From Sordariomycetes sp. S80-01Y (Eukaryota; Ascomycota; Sordariomycetes): a stretch of DNA of 64,000 nt. Below, piece by piece: positions 12,050 through 24,100 of this stretch. A program made the translations under genes and the position numbers. The stretch lies in the NCBI GenBank assembly GCA_037042185.1, contig JAXQJY010000025.1, forward strand, positions 186,001 through 250,000, given 5' to 3'. The notes under the pieces were generated by a model. The model did no database searches. It was not told the DNA's origin and saw only the letters and a program-made list of their open reading frames with translations. Position 1 is the first letter of the stretch; each line of letters starts with the position of its first letter.

Positions 12050-15000
12050 ATGGCCGTGTCCAACGGCTCGCTCAAGAAGAGCAACGGCCACGTGAACAGC
12101 GGCATCAATGGCAAGGCCGAGGGCCAACCTTTAGCGCGCCGGAGTCGCTCAGCAAAGAAGAATAAAGGCTTTGTGGCATGGGTCATCAACAACCTGTTAA
12201 GGTGCGTACAAAATTTCACCCCCAAACGTGGGAACACCATCTGATCAGACGCGTCCAGGGCTGCCACATGGTTCTCCATCCTCACCGTGCTCTTCCGCTG
12301 TCCCCCGACTCTCGATGCTTGTGACGAGACCTCACCCTTCATCTGCAAGTACTATTTCCAGACCAAGGAGGTAGTCGCCCCTCACGTCCAACCGTACTAC
12401 GCCAAGTACGCCGCGCCGTACGTCGAGGTTGCCCAGCCATACTACGACACCCTGAACAACCAGGTCATTACTCCGGCCAGCGCCTATGCCGTTCAATACG
12501 GCGGCCCATATGTCCAACAAGCGAGCGATTATGCCCACGTCCAGTGGGAAAAGAATGGGCAGCCGCAGCTGGTGAAGCTGCAGCATCTTGCCCAGACCAA
12601 CTACGATAAGACCGTAGCGCCCTACCTGAACCAGGCTGGTGACGCTCTTGGCCCTTACTACGAGATCGCAAAGACGCAGAGCTCGCAAATATACGACCAA
12701 TATCTTTTGCCCGGCTACACGTTCGTCCAGCCGTACGCCGCTCAAGGCTACGAGGTTGCCGCTGACTTCACCACCACCACCGCGCTGCCCACTGCCTACT
12801 GGGCCTGGGGCAAGACCCACGCGTTCCTTGACACCGCAGTCTGGCCTCAATTGCGTATCGTCTACCTCGAGAACGTGGAGCCTCAGCTCGTTCGCATCGG
12901 CGAGCGTCTAGGCCGCTACAAGAACAAGGTCAAGTCCAAGTCCAATGCCAACACCAGCGGCCCCAAGGTCACCGAAGGGTAAGTCTCCTTTCAGCGCTGC
13001 CGGAAAATTGATCGCTGACCCTCTCTAGCGAGAAGCCTGCTTCTCAATCCTCGTTTAGCAAGCCCGGCTCGATCTCTGACGAGACCTCGAGCAGCTCCAC
13101 GGCCGCCGTTCCTAAAGCGACCGTTGCGGATGCCGACGACGACGACTTGAATATCGCCCCTGTCGAAGCACCTCCCGCCGCCGAAAATGAGTCCGACCGC
13201 CGTAAGAAGGCTCGGGAGATGGTCGCTGCGGATCTTGAGTCGTGGCAAACCACATTTGCTGCCCGGGCGGACGAGGGTGCGAACGCCATGGACGAGCGTG
13301 TTGAAGAAGTTGCGAAGCGTTTGATCGAACAGAATGCCCAGGTTACCGGCAAAGCTCTCGTCGAGCAGCTCGATGCCACGGTCAAGTCCGAAACGGAGGC
13401 TCTCAAGCAAAAGATCTCAGAAGCCGTTGCCAAGATCGAGGACTCTACCGATGAGGCCGAGGAGGCCGCCCTCCAGGCTGTCCGCGCCGCTGGTGTCGCC
13501 ATCAAGGAGAAGGCCCAGGCCGTCCGCGAGTGGCGCAACGCTTACGACAAGGAGCTGCACGATACCGTTGTGACGGCTGCCGACATTCATTTCCAGATCC
13601 TTGACGAGACTCGGAATCTCGCCCTGCAGCAAATTGGCATGAAGTGGGCATGGGCTGAGGGAGTCACCTACAAGGACTGGGAAAAGTATCATGAACTCAA
13701 GGCGACTCTGCGCGAGTGGACCGAGCAGCTCAAGCAGCTCATCGTTAGCCACCCCAGTCTGCAGAAGGCTCAGGATGCGTCCGCTGAAATCGAGGATGAG
13801 TCGATGGAGATCGCTTCCGAGGCTGCCCGGGAGCTGGCCCGTCTAAAGGAAGTTGCTCACCTAAAGATTGTCGCCAAGGACTCCACGGACAACTTTGAGA
13901 CAGAGGCCATGGAAGTTGCTGCCAAGGCTGCCGAGCAGGCTTCCACGGCCGCTGCTGAGGCTTCGCTCGCTGCCAAAGCCGAAGCTGAGGCTGCCGCTTC
14001 CGCTGTTGCCGACAACGTCGACGACGCTGTTTCTGCTGCCTCTGGCAAGGCCGCTGACGCTTCCTCGTCAGCTGCCAGCGTCGTTGGGGGCGCTGAAGAA
14101 TATGTAGCCGACGGCGCATCATCTGTCTCTAGCGCTGCTGAGCATGTCGCATCATCCGTTGCTGGAACGGCAAGCGGCGCCTCCGAGGTGGTCGACGCCT
14201 CTTCTACCGCCGCATCTCAGAGTGTCTCCAGCGTCCTTTCGGAAGCCAAGTCCGCCACGAACGAAGCCGGCGAGGAGCTCTCAGAGACCTTCGAGGTGGC
14301 AGAGTCCGTCGTCACCGCCACCCTATCCAGCATCGCTTCCCAAGGCGAGGAGGCACTGGAGAGCGCTGGCTCAGTCGTCTCCAGCGGTGCCGAGGATAAG
14401 GCTTCGTCAATTTCTTCGGTCGCATCCAGCGTGGGCGACAAGGCTAGCGACGCAACTTCTGAAGTCCTTTCGGACATGTCTGAAGCCGCCAGCAGCGACT
14501 CGAGCATTGTCTCCAGCATGGCGTCAGATGCTTCGTCGGCTGCTTCGGACTACGTCGATGACAAGTCCGGCACTGCCAGCTCGTTCGCTTCGCAGGCCTC
14601 CGAGGCCATTGTTGGCAAGACCGAGTCCATCGTCGCCAACCTGTCCGATGGTGACGACGGTGAAGCGCCCGAGGGCATCATCGAGGAAGACCCCTCGACC
14701 GCGAAGGACGACACCCCGACATCGGATGAGACGCCGTTGGCCAAGCCCATCTTCATTCCCGGTGCTGCTGCCCAGGTTGTCCCGGAGCGTAAACCCATTC
14801 TCGACGACTACGAGGAGACCGACACGGACCTCGTTTCCAGCATCGGCGATTCGGCCCAGAAAGCCTACAGCGACGCCGTTGCAGCTGCCGCAGCTCAATA
14901 CACGAGTGCGGTGTCCGTCGTTTCAGCCCAGATCTATGGTACTCCCAAGCCTGTTCACGAAGAGCTCCTGGCCTCCCTCTCGGCTGGCTACGACGGCGCA

Positions 15001-15987
15001 GTCGCAGCCGCCAACACCAAGTGGAGCGAGATTGTCAACGGTGTCAAGGCCACGTCCACTGAGGCCCCCAAGCCTACGGCGCTCGTCGACTGGAGCAAGG
15101 TTGAGTCCGTTGCGGCCCAGCGCCTCAACGAGGGGAAGCTTTGGGCCGAGCTCCAGTATCAGTCCGCCGTGATCGCTCTCGGCCTGGCCACTCCCACACC
15201 TAACTCGGTGTCGGAAAAGTACCTCAACGAGGCCAAGAAGAACTACTACGCCGGCCTCGGCCTCGCGCAGGAGCGCTACTCGAGCTTTATCGGCGCTGCC
15301 TCGTCTGCCATGTCGTCGATGACGGCGACGCCCACGCCCACCGACTTTGCCGGCACCGCCTCGTCTATCGCCTCGGTCGCCCGCGAATCCGCTTCCGCTG
15401 CGTACCAAGGCGCGCAGGACGCCGCCGACAAGGTGATCAAGGAGGCGTCTGACAACGTGGCGGCAGCTGTCAACGCCTTCGACGAGGGCGTCTACTCGGT
15501 CATTGACGGTGCGACGGAGCAGGTGTACCTCGCAGGGTCAGCCATTGCGGAGACGTGGGACAATGTCGTCCAGCAGATCAACGGCCAGGTGTACGGCGAG
15601 CAGAAGCAGCTTGGTTGGTACGACAGCTTGTTCGCCGACGTCAGCTCGGCGGCCTCTGCTGCCACAGAGGCCGTGGCCGACCGGGCTGAGGCTCTGACAG
15701 GCGCCGCGGGTGATTCTGCAGCTACGGCATCCGCCGAGGCCTCGAAGCAGTACTCGGCGGTCAACGACATCGTCTCGGAGCTGATCAGCGGCAAGGAGCC
15801 CTCCTTCAGCGAGAGCGTGCTGTCGAGGCTGAACGCCGTATACTCGACGGCGGCTTCCAACGTTGGCAACTACGCAAGCGAGGCTAGCGAGGCTGCGGCA
15901 TCAGTGGTCGACAAGGTCGGCAGCGCGGCAAGCCAGGCCACGGACGCGGTCAAGGAGACTGTGCAGCACGGCAGGGACGAGCTGTGA
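12050..15987 (+). CDS. Large Ala/Ser-rich membrane-anchored amphipathic repeat protein, function unknown
   Basis: Exons 12050-12201, 12259-12978 and 13029-15987, with introns of 57 and 50 nt, give 1276 residues in one frame. A basic leader is followed by one hydrophobic segment at about residues 40-64. Next come Tyr/Pro-rich repeats of about 11-15 residues (forms such as APYVEVAQPYYD and VQPYAAQGYEVA) to about residue 260. An alpha-helical charged region follows (about 330-560), then some 250 residues of Ala/Ser/Val/Glu repeats built on SSAASxV and ASEAxxS, and finally a C-terminal module with two W-containing segments (KWSEIVNG, DWSKVESVA). The periodic small-residue and charged pattern suggests long amphipathic helices, as in lipid-droplet or LEA-type proteins. 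No DNA-binding domain is visible, so any transcription-factor label in databases would need checking. Codon use is strongly C/G-ending, which suggests high expression. Confidence 0.85.
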
Positions 15988-16528
15988 GGACGCTCCTTGC
16001 AAAGATACCCTAAGCGATGTATTGGAAGGATACGTCACAAAGACAGGTTGAAGCTTGCAGGCGCCGAGCCAAATGTTCGGACGCGTGGACTGCGAGGGTT
16101 GAGATTTCACGATGATAATGTACATGACGGACCACCAGGGCGTACACTTTTGGAGGAGGCGACGAATGCTTTTGGCCCTTGTTCCTTTCCTTTGCAAACA
16201 GTTACTCCCAAGGCGGCATAGCGTGGAGGATTTGGAAGAGAGTGCTGGAGGAAGTGGAGGGGGCTCAGGACCGGACCGGGGTAATCTAAGCTGGAGAGAG
16301 CCGGGGATGGATGTTGGGACCGGTCCTGGACGGGAGGGAAGTGCCAGTGGCATTGCAATGGCCAGTGGCCACAGCGTGTTTTTGCTCTTGGCGGCGTCGC
16401 GGGCGATGTTTCCTACTTTCTGGTTCCCTTTTTGTCTGTCTGCGAGTCACGTATTACGATGAAATTGACACGGATGCAACGCCCTTCTCATCTCAGGCGT
16501 ATGTTTTGTGAAGACCTGACAAGACCGG

Positions 16529-16575
16529 CAAGCTCAAGCTCAAGCTCAAGCTCAAGCTCAGGCTCAGGCTCAGGC
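16529..16575 (+). repeat. (CTCAAG/CTCAGG)n microsatellite
   Basis: About seven head-to-tail hexamers: CTCAAG units first, then CTCAGG units that differ by one base. Both strands are open across it (Leu/Ser or Ser/Ser-type dipeptides), but no gene is supported there. Confidence 0.9.
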
Positions 16576-16710
16576 CCCCCAGGCCTGGTGGATGACTTGC
16601 ATTGCGGTAAGTGAGGGCGGAGCTGGGGACGACGGTCGACTCAACGTCACACTGATCGGCCAGCCAAGCGAGGCCAGCAGCCTTGGTCTTGGTCGACGAA
16701 GGAAGCAAGG

Positions 16711-16757
16711 CGAGGCAGGCCAGGCAGGCGAGGCAGGCCAGGCAGGCGAGGCAGGCC
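16711..16757 (+). repeat. 18-bp minisatellite, about 2.6 copies
   Basis: The unit CGAGGCAGGCCAGGCAGG is repeated exactly at 16711-16728 and 16729-16746, with a partial third copy to 16757. The unit itself is made of smaller GGCAGG blocks. Confidence 0.9.
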
Positions 16758-17370
16758 GGGGTGACCAGTTCGGTGTGGTGCGGTGCGGTGGGGACGCCAC
16801 GGGCCTGTGGCTGCGGGAGCTGCAGGACGGCGTCACCGATGGACCGATGAACCTGTTCCTTGGCCTGCCTGCCCGTGCCGGTGCCAGTGAGGTGCCAGTG
16901 GTCGCGTGCCGGTACGCATACTGTACCGTACGTTATGTAGGCTAAGATAAGGTCGGACGGGGTTTTGCAGCGGTGGTGGAGCGGGTGAGAAGCCTATCTG
17001 GCGTCGGAACTCGCAGACGGCCGGGGACGAGCCAGTGGGCGGCTGCTGATTACTACTACTGCTCCTCCCAGGGCACTGTAAGGTAACTAAATCACCCGTT
17101 GCGGGACACATTACAGCGCCTCTGCCCCGAATAGTGAGTGGGGGTTTGAGGCCAGACGGGAGCAGAGCAGGGTCCGCCGCCTCAGTCCGCCCCAGTCCGC
17201 TCCAGCGCTGCGACCGCCACTGCGACCGCCACTGCGAGTGCCGGCAGCGCCTCGAGGTCACTGGATAGAGCCGCCAACTTGAACAGACCGCCAACAGATC
17301 ACCTGCAGACGGGACCCTCCTCCCCTGCAGCGTACGGCGGCCACCACCACCACCAGTGGGCCGGGACCTA

Positions 17371-17378
17371 AAATATAT
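17371..17378 (+). promoter_or_regulatory. TATA-like element, possible permease promoter
   Basis: AAATATAT sits in otherwise G+C-rich DNA about 565 nt before the permease ATG. If used, the transcript would have a leader of roughly 530 nt that includes two upstream ATGs. Confidence 0.35.
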
Positions 17379-17515
17379 CCCGCAGTGCCAACCTGGAACC
17401 CCGCCGATCGCTCCTCAGGCTCTGGCTCTGCTCCCACCAAGTCACCACCACCGCGGGAACCTCGACGCTACCCTCCACTTTCTAAAAGACCCAAGGATCC
17501 AGCCGATCCACCTCG

Positions 17516-17581
17516 ATGGCAGGTTCACAAGCATTGCATGGAGCGCACGAGGCGCGCCGAACCCACCTGCTGGTCCCTTAA
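17516..17581 (+). other. Upstream open reading frame 1 in the permease leader
   Basis: A 21-codon frame starting MAGSQALHG and ending TAA at 17581, about 360 nt before the permease start. It does not resemble the arginine attenuator peptide of fungal arg-2/cpa1. Its use depends on transcription starting near the TATA-like site, which has not been shown. Confidence 0.3.
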
Positions 17582-17813
17582 AAGACCTCGGTCCGGCCGT
17601 CTGCGCGGTGGCACCTCGTCCTGCTCTCTTGTCCCCCGTCCAGGAGCCCTCCTCCTACTTTCTGCCCACGCACAAGACCATCCGCAAGAGCATCGACGCG
17701 AGACCCCAAGTTCGAGTCTACGGGCGATTGTGTCCTCCACCCTGGTTGTCCCTATGCGCTGCATGGACTTTGTGCCCGAGTTCTTCTGCCTCCTTCTCAA
17801 GGAGATCCACTGA
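17538..17813 (+). other. Upstream open reading frame 2 in the permease leader
   Basis: A 91-codon ATG-started frame that overlaps uORF 1 in another frame and ends 126 nt before the permease ATG. It is Arg/Ser/Leu-rich with no domain. It is listed because two stacked uATGs ahead of a nutrient transporter could hold back translation. Confidence 0.25.
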
Positions 17814-17939
17814 GGCGCCATCTCCGTCCTCGACAACCACCACCACTGCTTCTACTGCTGCTGCTGGACTCGTAGTAGTATCGCCGCCGGCAGTACTCCT
17901 TCGACAGCTCTGCGCCCCCAGGAACTAGGCCGTTTGACA

Positions 17940-19636
17940 ATGGGCGTCAAGAGCCCGGAGCACTCCGACCAGGAGAAGGGCGCTCTGCCCCACGCTCCTC
18001 CTCGTCTGTCCGTCTCCAGCTCCCGCTCGACACGCGGCCAGGTGCACCGCAAGCTCAAGGCGCGACACATCCAGCTCATTGGAATTGGTGGCACCATCGG
18101 CACGGCGCTCTTTGTCCAGATCGGAAATGGCCTCCTCAACGGTGGTCCCGCCTCTCTGCTGCTGGCCTTTTCCATCTGGTGCACCTTCATCCTCGCCGTG
18201 ACGCTGGCCATGGCCGAGATGGTGACCTACTTGCCCATCTCTTCGCCCTTCATCCGCTTTGCTGGTCGCTTCGTCGACGAGGCCTTTGGTTTTGCCGCCG
18301 GCTGGAACTTCTTCGTCTTTGAAGCTGCCCTCGTGCCCTTCGAGATCGTCGCCTGCAACATCATCATCCACTTTTGGAGCGACATTGTGCCTACTGCCGC
18401 CATCATTGTCATCTGCGCCCTCGCCTATCTGCTCATCAACGTCATGGCCGTCAAGTGGTACGGCGAGACCGAGTTCTGGGCGGCGCTGGGCAAGGTCCTG
18501 CTGGCTGTGGGCTTGATCATCTTCACCTTCATTGTCATGCTCGGAGGCAACCCGCAGGGCGACCGCTTCGGCTTCCGCTACTGGTACTCCCCTGGTGCTT
18601 TCAACGAGCTGTACTACGAAGGGAAGCTGGGCAAGTGGCTCGGATTCCTCCAGTGCTTGATCCAGGCGTCCTTCACCATCTCGGGCCCCGACTACGTTGC
18701 CATGGCTGCTGGAGAGGCCGAGAATCCGCGCTGGGTCCTCCCGCGGGCCTTCAACGCCGTATTCTACCGCCTCACCACCTTCTTCGTCCTCGGCGCCCTC
18801 TGCGTCGGCATCCTCGTCCCCTACGACTCCGACGAGCTTGGCAGCGCCCTCGGTGAAGACAAGCCCGGAGCCGCGGGCTCCCCGTACGTTATCGCCATGG
18901 ACCGCCTCAACATCGGCGTCATGCCCCACGTCGTCAACGCCCTCGTCCTCACGGCCGCCTTCTCCGCCGGAAACTCGTACGTCTACTGCGCCTCCCGTTC
19001 ACTCTACGGGCTCGCCCTCGAGGGCAAGGCCCCACGATTCCTGACCACCTGCACCCGCAACGGTGTGCCCATCTACTGTGTATTCGTCGTGCTGGCCATC
19101 GGGCTGCTGTCCTTCCTGCAGCTGAGCGAGTCCTCGGCAGTGGTTCTGAGCTGGCTGGTCAGTTTGGTCACCGCGAGCCAGCTGATGAACTTTTGCGTCA
19201 CCTGCGTGGCGTATTTGTGCTTCTACAAAGCGTTAAAGGTGCAGGGCATCGACAGGAGTACCTTGCCGTATAGGGCGTGGTTCATGCCGTACGCTGCATG
19301 GTACGGCTTCGCGGGCACCTTTGTGATGGTGTTCGTGGGCGGCTATACCGTGTTCCTGCCGTTGGAGGGCCAGTGGAGCATCCCCGACTTTCTTTTCTCG
19401 TGAGTGGCTTCTGTGCGCTTCTCTGATCATTGCTAATTCTGTCTAGGTACACCATGGTATTCCTCTTCCCGGTGCTATACGTGGGCTGGAAGCTGCTGCA
19501 CAAGACCAAGATTCAAAAAGCGTCCGAAATCGACCTGAGGAAGGACCTGGACATCATTGAGGAGTATGAGAGGAACTACGTCCCCACGCCAGCGAACACT
19601 TGGTTCGAAAAGGTGCTCGATAAGTTGTTCGGGTAG
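17940..19636 (+). CDS. Amino-acid permease, fungal YAT/AAP family
   Basis: Exons 17940-19399 and 19447-19636 with a 47-nt intron give 549 residues. The ATG at 17940 has a good context (GACAATGG); the frame upstream opens only with TTG. After a hydrophilic N tail, the first membrane segment carries the family motif GIGGTIGTALFVQIG. The next conserved stretch includes EMVTYLPISSPFIRFAGRF and AAGWNFF. About 12 membrane helices follow, and the C tail is charged (KASEIDLRKDLDIIEEYER). These are plasma-membrane proton symporters for amino acids, and fungi use several with different ranges. The substrate is not predictable here, though Dip5- and proline-type carriers share this pattern. The unusually long leader with uORFs may link expression to nitrogen status. 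Confidence 0.92.
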
Positions 19637-21165
19637 AGCATTACTGTCAACAACACCCGAGACCTCTGGCAGAAGAAGTAGAATAGACTCCTGTCTGAGA
19701 TTCCCAATTCTTTCCAAGTTCCATACGGATGGAAGATACAAAAGAGAGAGTCAATCAACCCTATTACCTAGTCTCATGCGGTCTTGCCACGTCCCACATC
19801 CTTTCTGCTCAGCATGTTTCCACCCTACCGTGATCTTCCAGCCCTTCTTGTCGGCTTACTCTGCCCCTGTTCAACTTCAGGATCGCTCTCGCTGTGCATG
19901 TCGCCGAATCTCGTTCTGCCTCCTTATTGCACTCCTCGGAAGGCGCCAGCGGCCCGCCCCGCCACGGCTTCAGCTGGACATAACTACGCGGCACGTCAAG
20001 CGGGATCCAGCAGTCGAAGCCGCTCCGGAGCGCCCTGTTGCACCGTTCCAGGACCCAAACGTGCGGTGCGGCGACGAGGTGGCCGCAGCGCGGGTGTACG
20101 TACGACGTGGGCTGGCACATTCTAGTGGAAGGAAATTGTCTAGGAAATGGTGGAGAACAGAGAGAACGGATTCGTCTGGGGAAGGGCTTACGTGGAGGAA
20201 CCTCTGAGTGGAGGGCAGTCTTTCTGCTCGAAGGGCTGCGTTTGTGCAGTGATGGCGAGTGACAAGAAGCAAGCCGAAGAGGGATCGTACAGTGGAGAGC
20301 CTAGGAAAGCCAGGATATAAGAGCCTTTTCAATGTTTCCTATTGTTGGACATCTTGATTGGGAGCCACTGATCACTCGGGAACATGTTCGATGCCATGAA
20401 CCCGTCGAAGCGTTTTGCGTCGCGAGGACTCATGGCAGTTGCCTCGCACCATTTGTATGGGGTGATTAAAGAAGTCTTTCAAACTGTATACCCGAAGCTG
20501 TATTCTCGTCAATCCTTCTACTGCCTTGATACAGTAATGTATAAACTCCAAAGATGCCACTTCGGCCCTGTCGCTCATCATCCATGAGTCTGCGCCTCTA
20601 GACAGTGGCGGGTTGATAAGGGGCAGCAGCACCACATTATCCGCTCATAAGCGGTCACTTGCTCGAAAAGTCCAACGACAAGCATTGTGAGGTTTCAAGT
20701 GGTGATGTACAAGTCAGGCTACGATGCTTGCGGTAGCTTGCCCCTGAGCTCGTGATTTACCGACAGCCTGCCAAACCGGGAAGCAGACGCGGCGGAGGCG
20801 AGGTTTGGGACTTGCCGAAATCAATAGGAGACCGATATGATAGAGTGAATTTGTATGATACATTTTGGAAGCGTGATGCATAGCCCAGTTCTGGACTTAT
20901 GGGCTTCAAAGGTCTTCTTCTTCCGAGCCGGCGTCTACATGTCATCGCGTTGCACCATGGCAGTTGTTACACGAGCCGAAAAGCCAGACTGTCCCTTCAG
21001 TGAGACTTCAATCTCATTTTCATAGTTCTAATGGTTTTCATCCTGGCCATTTAATATCAGTCTCTTGACAAGATACACAGCGCCAGGATCCATCAGCAGG
21101 ACTCATAACAAAGGGCGACTCTGCTAGCAAACATATCCCTCTATTCCCACTCTCTTGATCTAGAT
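19637..21165. other. Convergent intergenic region without a supported gene
   Basis: About 1.5 kb between the ends of two converging genes. All frames are short and start mostly without ATG; none has domain character. It probably holds the two 3' UTRs. Confidence 0.5.
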
Positions 21166-24100
21166 TCACCTGCTCCCGAGCCCCTCCGCCGGCCCACACC
21201 CCTTCACCTGTCCGTGCTCCAGCCTCAAGCACCAGTTCGCGTCCTCCACCGCCTCCAGGCGATGCGCGATCGTGATGACGGTGCTCCCCGCAAGCTCCTC
21301 CCTCAGCAGCTTCTGCACCTTTGCGGCCGTCGCGCGGTCGATGGAGGCGGTCGCCTCGTCGAGGATGACCAGACCGCTGCGCCTCACTATCGCCCTACCG
21401 ATGGAGACGAGCTGTCGTTGACCCTGGGAGAGGTTCTTGCCCGCCGCGTCGATCTGCGTGTCCAGGGACCACTCGGGGCCGAGCACGCGCGAGACGGCCT
21501 TTGCGCACTCCGCGTCGGAGAAGCGGCCCTGGGGGTCGATGTTGTCCCGCAGCGTGCCGGGGAAGAGCGTTGGGTCCTGTTGGATGAAGGTCACGCGGTT
21601 GCGCAGCACGGTGCGGTCGATGAGCGAGAGGTCGTAGTCTCCGATCCTGACCGTGCCCGAAGATGGAGCCTGCGTAGCGAGCAGCGCGTTGGCGATGGTT
21701 GACTTGCCAGACCCGGTCCGTCCAAGGACGGCACACGTCGAGCCGCCTGGGATCTCAAACGAGACGCCATTCAGCACCTTGGGCAGGTCCTCGTCGTACT
21801 GGAAGGACATGTTGTCGAACCTGATGCTGTCCTCCGGCCGGGGCCAGTCCTCGGGGGGCTGCTCGTCGCCGTTCGGCTCTTCCGGGATCCAGTTCAGCAT
21901 GTCGACGCGCTCGAGCGATATGGCGTCGAGCTGCAGCTGAGCGTACTTCTCGCAGCACTGCTGCACCGAGACCATGGCGACGGTGGCCTGCGTGAGGACG
22001 AAGCCGATGGCGCTGGCCGCCGTGCCCCACCAGATCAGGAAGAGGATGAGGGCCGCCCTCATAAAGGCGGTCGTCATGCTCAGTCGGAAGTCGAGCCAGA
22101 ACTGCATGCTCCAGAAGAAGTGGTCCATCTGCTGGAAGTTGTCGACTGCCGTGAGGTGGCGGTCCCGGAAGCGGTGCTCCGCCCGCAGCGCGCGGATGGT
22201 CACCAGCCCGTTCTCCATGATCCCGATGTTAGAGATGATCGGGGAGAGGTACCTCATCTCCATTCGGCGCAGGCACCTAGACGTCGGCGTGAAGATCCAG
22301 AAGAAGTACACGAACATGCCACCCACCAGCGCGAGCAGGACGAGCAGCGCTGGCTGCTGCACAACGATGGCCAGCACGCTCATGATTAGCTGGATCAGGT
22401 TGTACATGAACCCCTCGAGGGGCGACAGGATACCGCCGTCGACCATGCCCATGTCTTTGATGAAGCGGTTCCTCAGCTGCGCGCTCGGCGTCGTGTCGTG
22501 GTAGCGGAACGTCGCCTTGCTCACCCTGCCCACGGCTGTGTCGAAGAGGCCTGACGCGGCATGGAAGGTTATCCTCGCCAGCAAGAATTGCGCTATCGAA
22601 TATGAGGCGACCTGGCCTAGGGATATTGCTCCAAGGACCCCGATCCAGACCCGAGGATGGTCGTCAGGGTCTGGGAGGCCGAGGAACCGTCTCGGCATCA
22701 TGTGCGATGAAAATTCAGCGGCTGTCTCCTTGCCCCACGATTCCAGGAGCTGAGCTCGCCCGATGTCGCAGAGACGACACAGCACGTAGAAAAATGCCAG
22801 GGCGAGCCAGAGATACCAGCGTCCGGCGCTCATGTACTTGAAGTACACGCGCCACTTGACCGTCCCGGTGAGACCCGCCTCTTCGGGTTCCCCCTCGTCC
22901 TCGTCCATCTCTGCTGGGTCGATGCGCGCCTCGAGATCAGCGCGCCTAGCGTCGTCGTCCTGGCTGTTGTGAGGATGCTCGAGCTCCTCTTGGATCTCCT
23001 CGGTGGACAGGATCCTAGCCTTGCCCTCTTCGATCTCGACGACCTGGTCGGCGATCGGGAGCACGAGCTCATCGCGGTGGGTGACCATGACTATGGTGCG
23101 TCCCGCGGCCAAGGGCCCTTGGAGGAAGCGACGGACGATGAGGCTGGCCGTGTCGTGATCCAGGGCCGCGAGGGGGTCGTCCAGAAGCACGATTCTGCAT
23201 GAAGTATACACGGCCCTTGCCAGCGCAACACGAGCCTTCTGACCACCCGAAAGCCCGGTGCCTTCTTCCTCCAGCTTGGTCTTGTCGCCGTCGGGAAGAT
23301 CGGCCAGGTCTGGGCCCAGAGCGCAGGCGTAGAGGGTATCCTTGTATCTGACCGGATCCCAGCGCTGGTGGAAGACGATGTTCTCCCTAATGGTCTTGTT
23401 TTGCAACCATGGTAGCTGCTGGGCGTAGGCGACGGGCTCGCTTGGGCGGATCAGGCTTCCCTCTAAAAGATCCATCTCGTTCAGCGCGGCGAGGAGGAGA
23501 CTTGACTTTCCGGACCCGACCTTTCCCTTGACTACTGTTAGACCCGGCGGGAAAGCCAGGTTGAGTTCCCGAAGGACCGGCTTTTCTGTGGCGGGCCACG
23601 CAAAAGAGGCGTCCTCAAAGGCGATGTCCAGAGCGTCGGTGGTCGGGTGCTCGTCACGATCAGGCTCGTCCATGAATTTGTTGACACGGTCGACGGGGAT
23701 GGTAGTCTTCCAGAACGCAGCGATCAGGTCAAACGCCTCCTTCACGCTGACCTCCAGCTGCGCGAAGAGCTGCAGAGAGGGCCAGATGACCTCGTTGGGC
23801 AGCCTCTGACCCTGGATCAAGGTGTACAGACCAATGCTCGCCAGCGGATACAGCATGCCGCCCGTCACCGTCGTCATCCCTATGAGAGCTGTGACGTACG
23901 ACATGTGCAGGCGCTTGCGCATCTCGAGCGTGCGGAAGTCGAAGATGCGCTGCTTCCACGAGTCGGTCCAGCCGTTGAGCTTGAGTGGCCTGCTCGCGTT
24001 GATGAAGTGCGTGATGGCCTGCGTGCGCTTGTCGGTGTGCTTGGTCCTCTGCCTCTCCATCTGGATGTTCTTCTGGACCAGGAGCGTGTTGATGGCGAAG

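Larger units (their letters stand above)
15988..17939. other. Long upstream region and leader of the amino-acid permease gene
   Basis: About 1.95 kb with no supported gene. It contains a CTCAAG hexanucleotide run, an 18-bp minisatellite, a TATA-like site near 17371 and two upstream ATG frames, all listed separately. From 17400 to 17939 the plus strand is C/T-rich, as is common in fungal leaders. Confidence 0.5.

Noticed and set aside
11353-12165. 270-codon plus frame before and over the Ala/Ser-rich gene
   Set aside because: It starts with TTG, has no domain, and its end overlaps the real first exon in another frame.
14144-15172. 342-codon frame inside the Ala/Ser-rich gene
   Set aside because: It is an out-of-frame shadow of the repetitive G+C-rich coding sequence, made of Arg/Ser/Pro.
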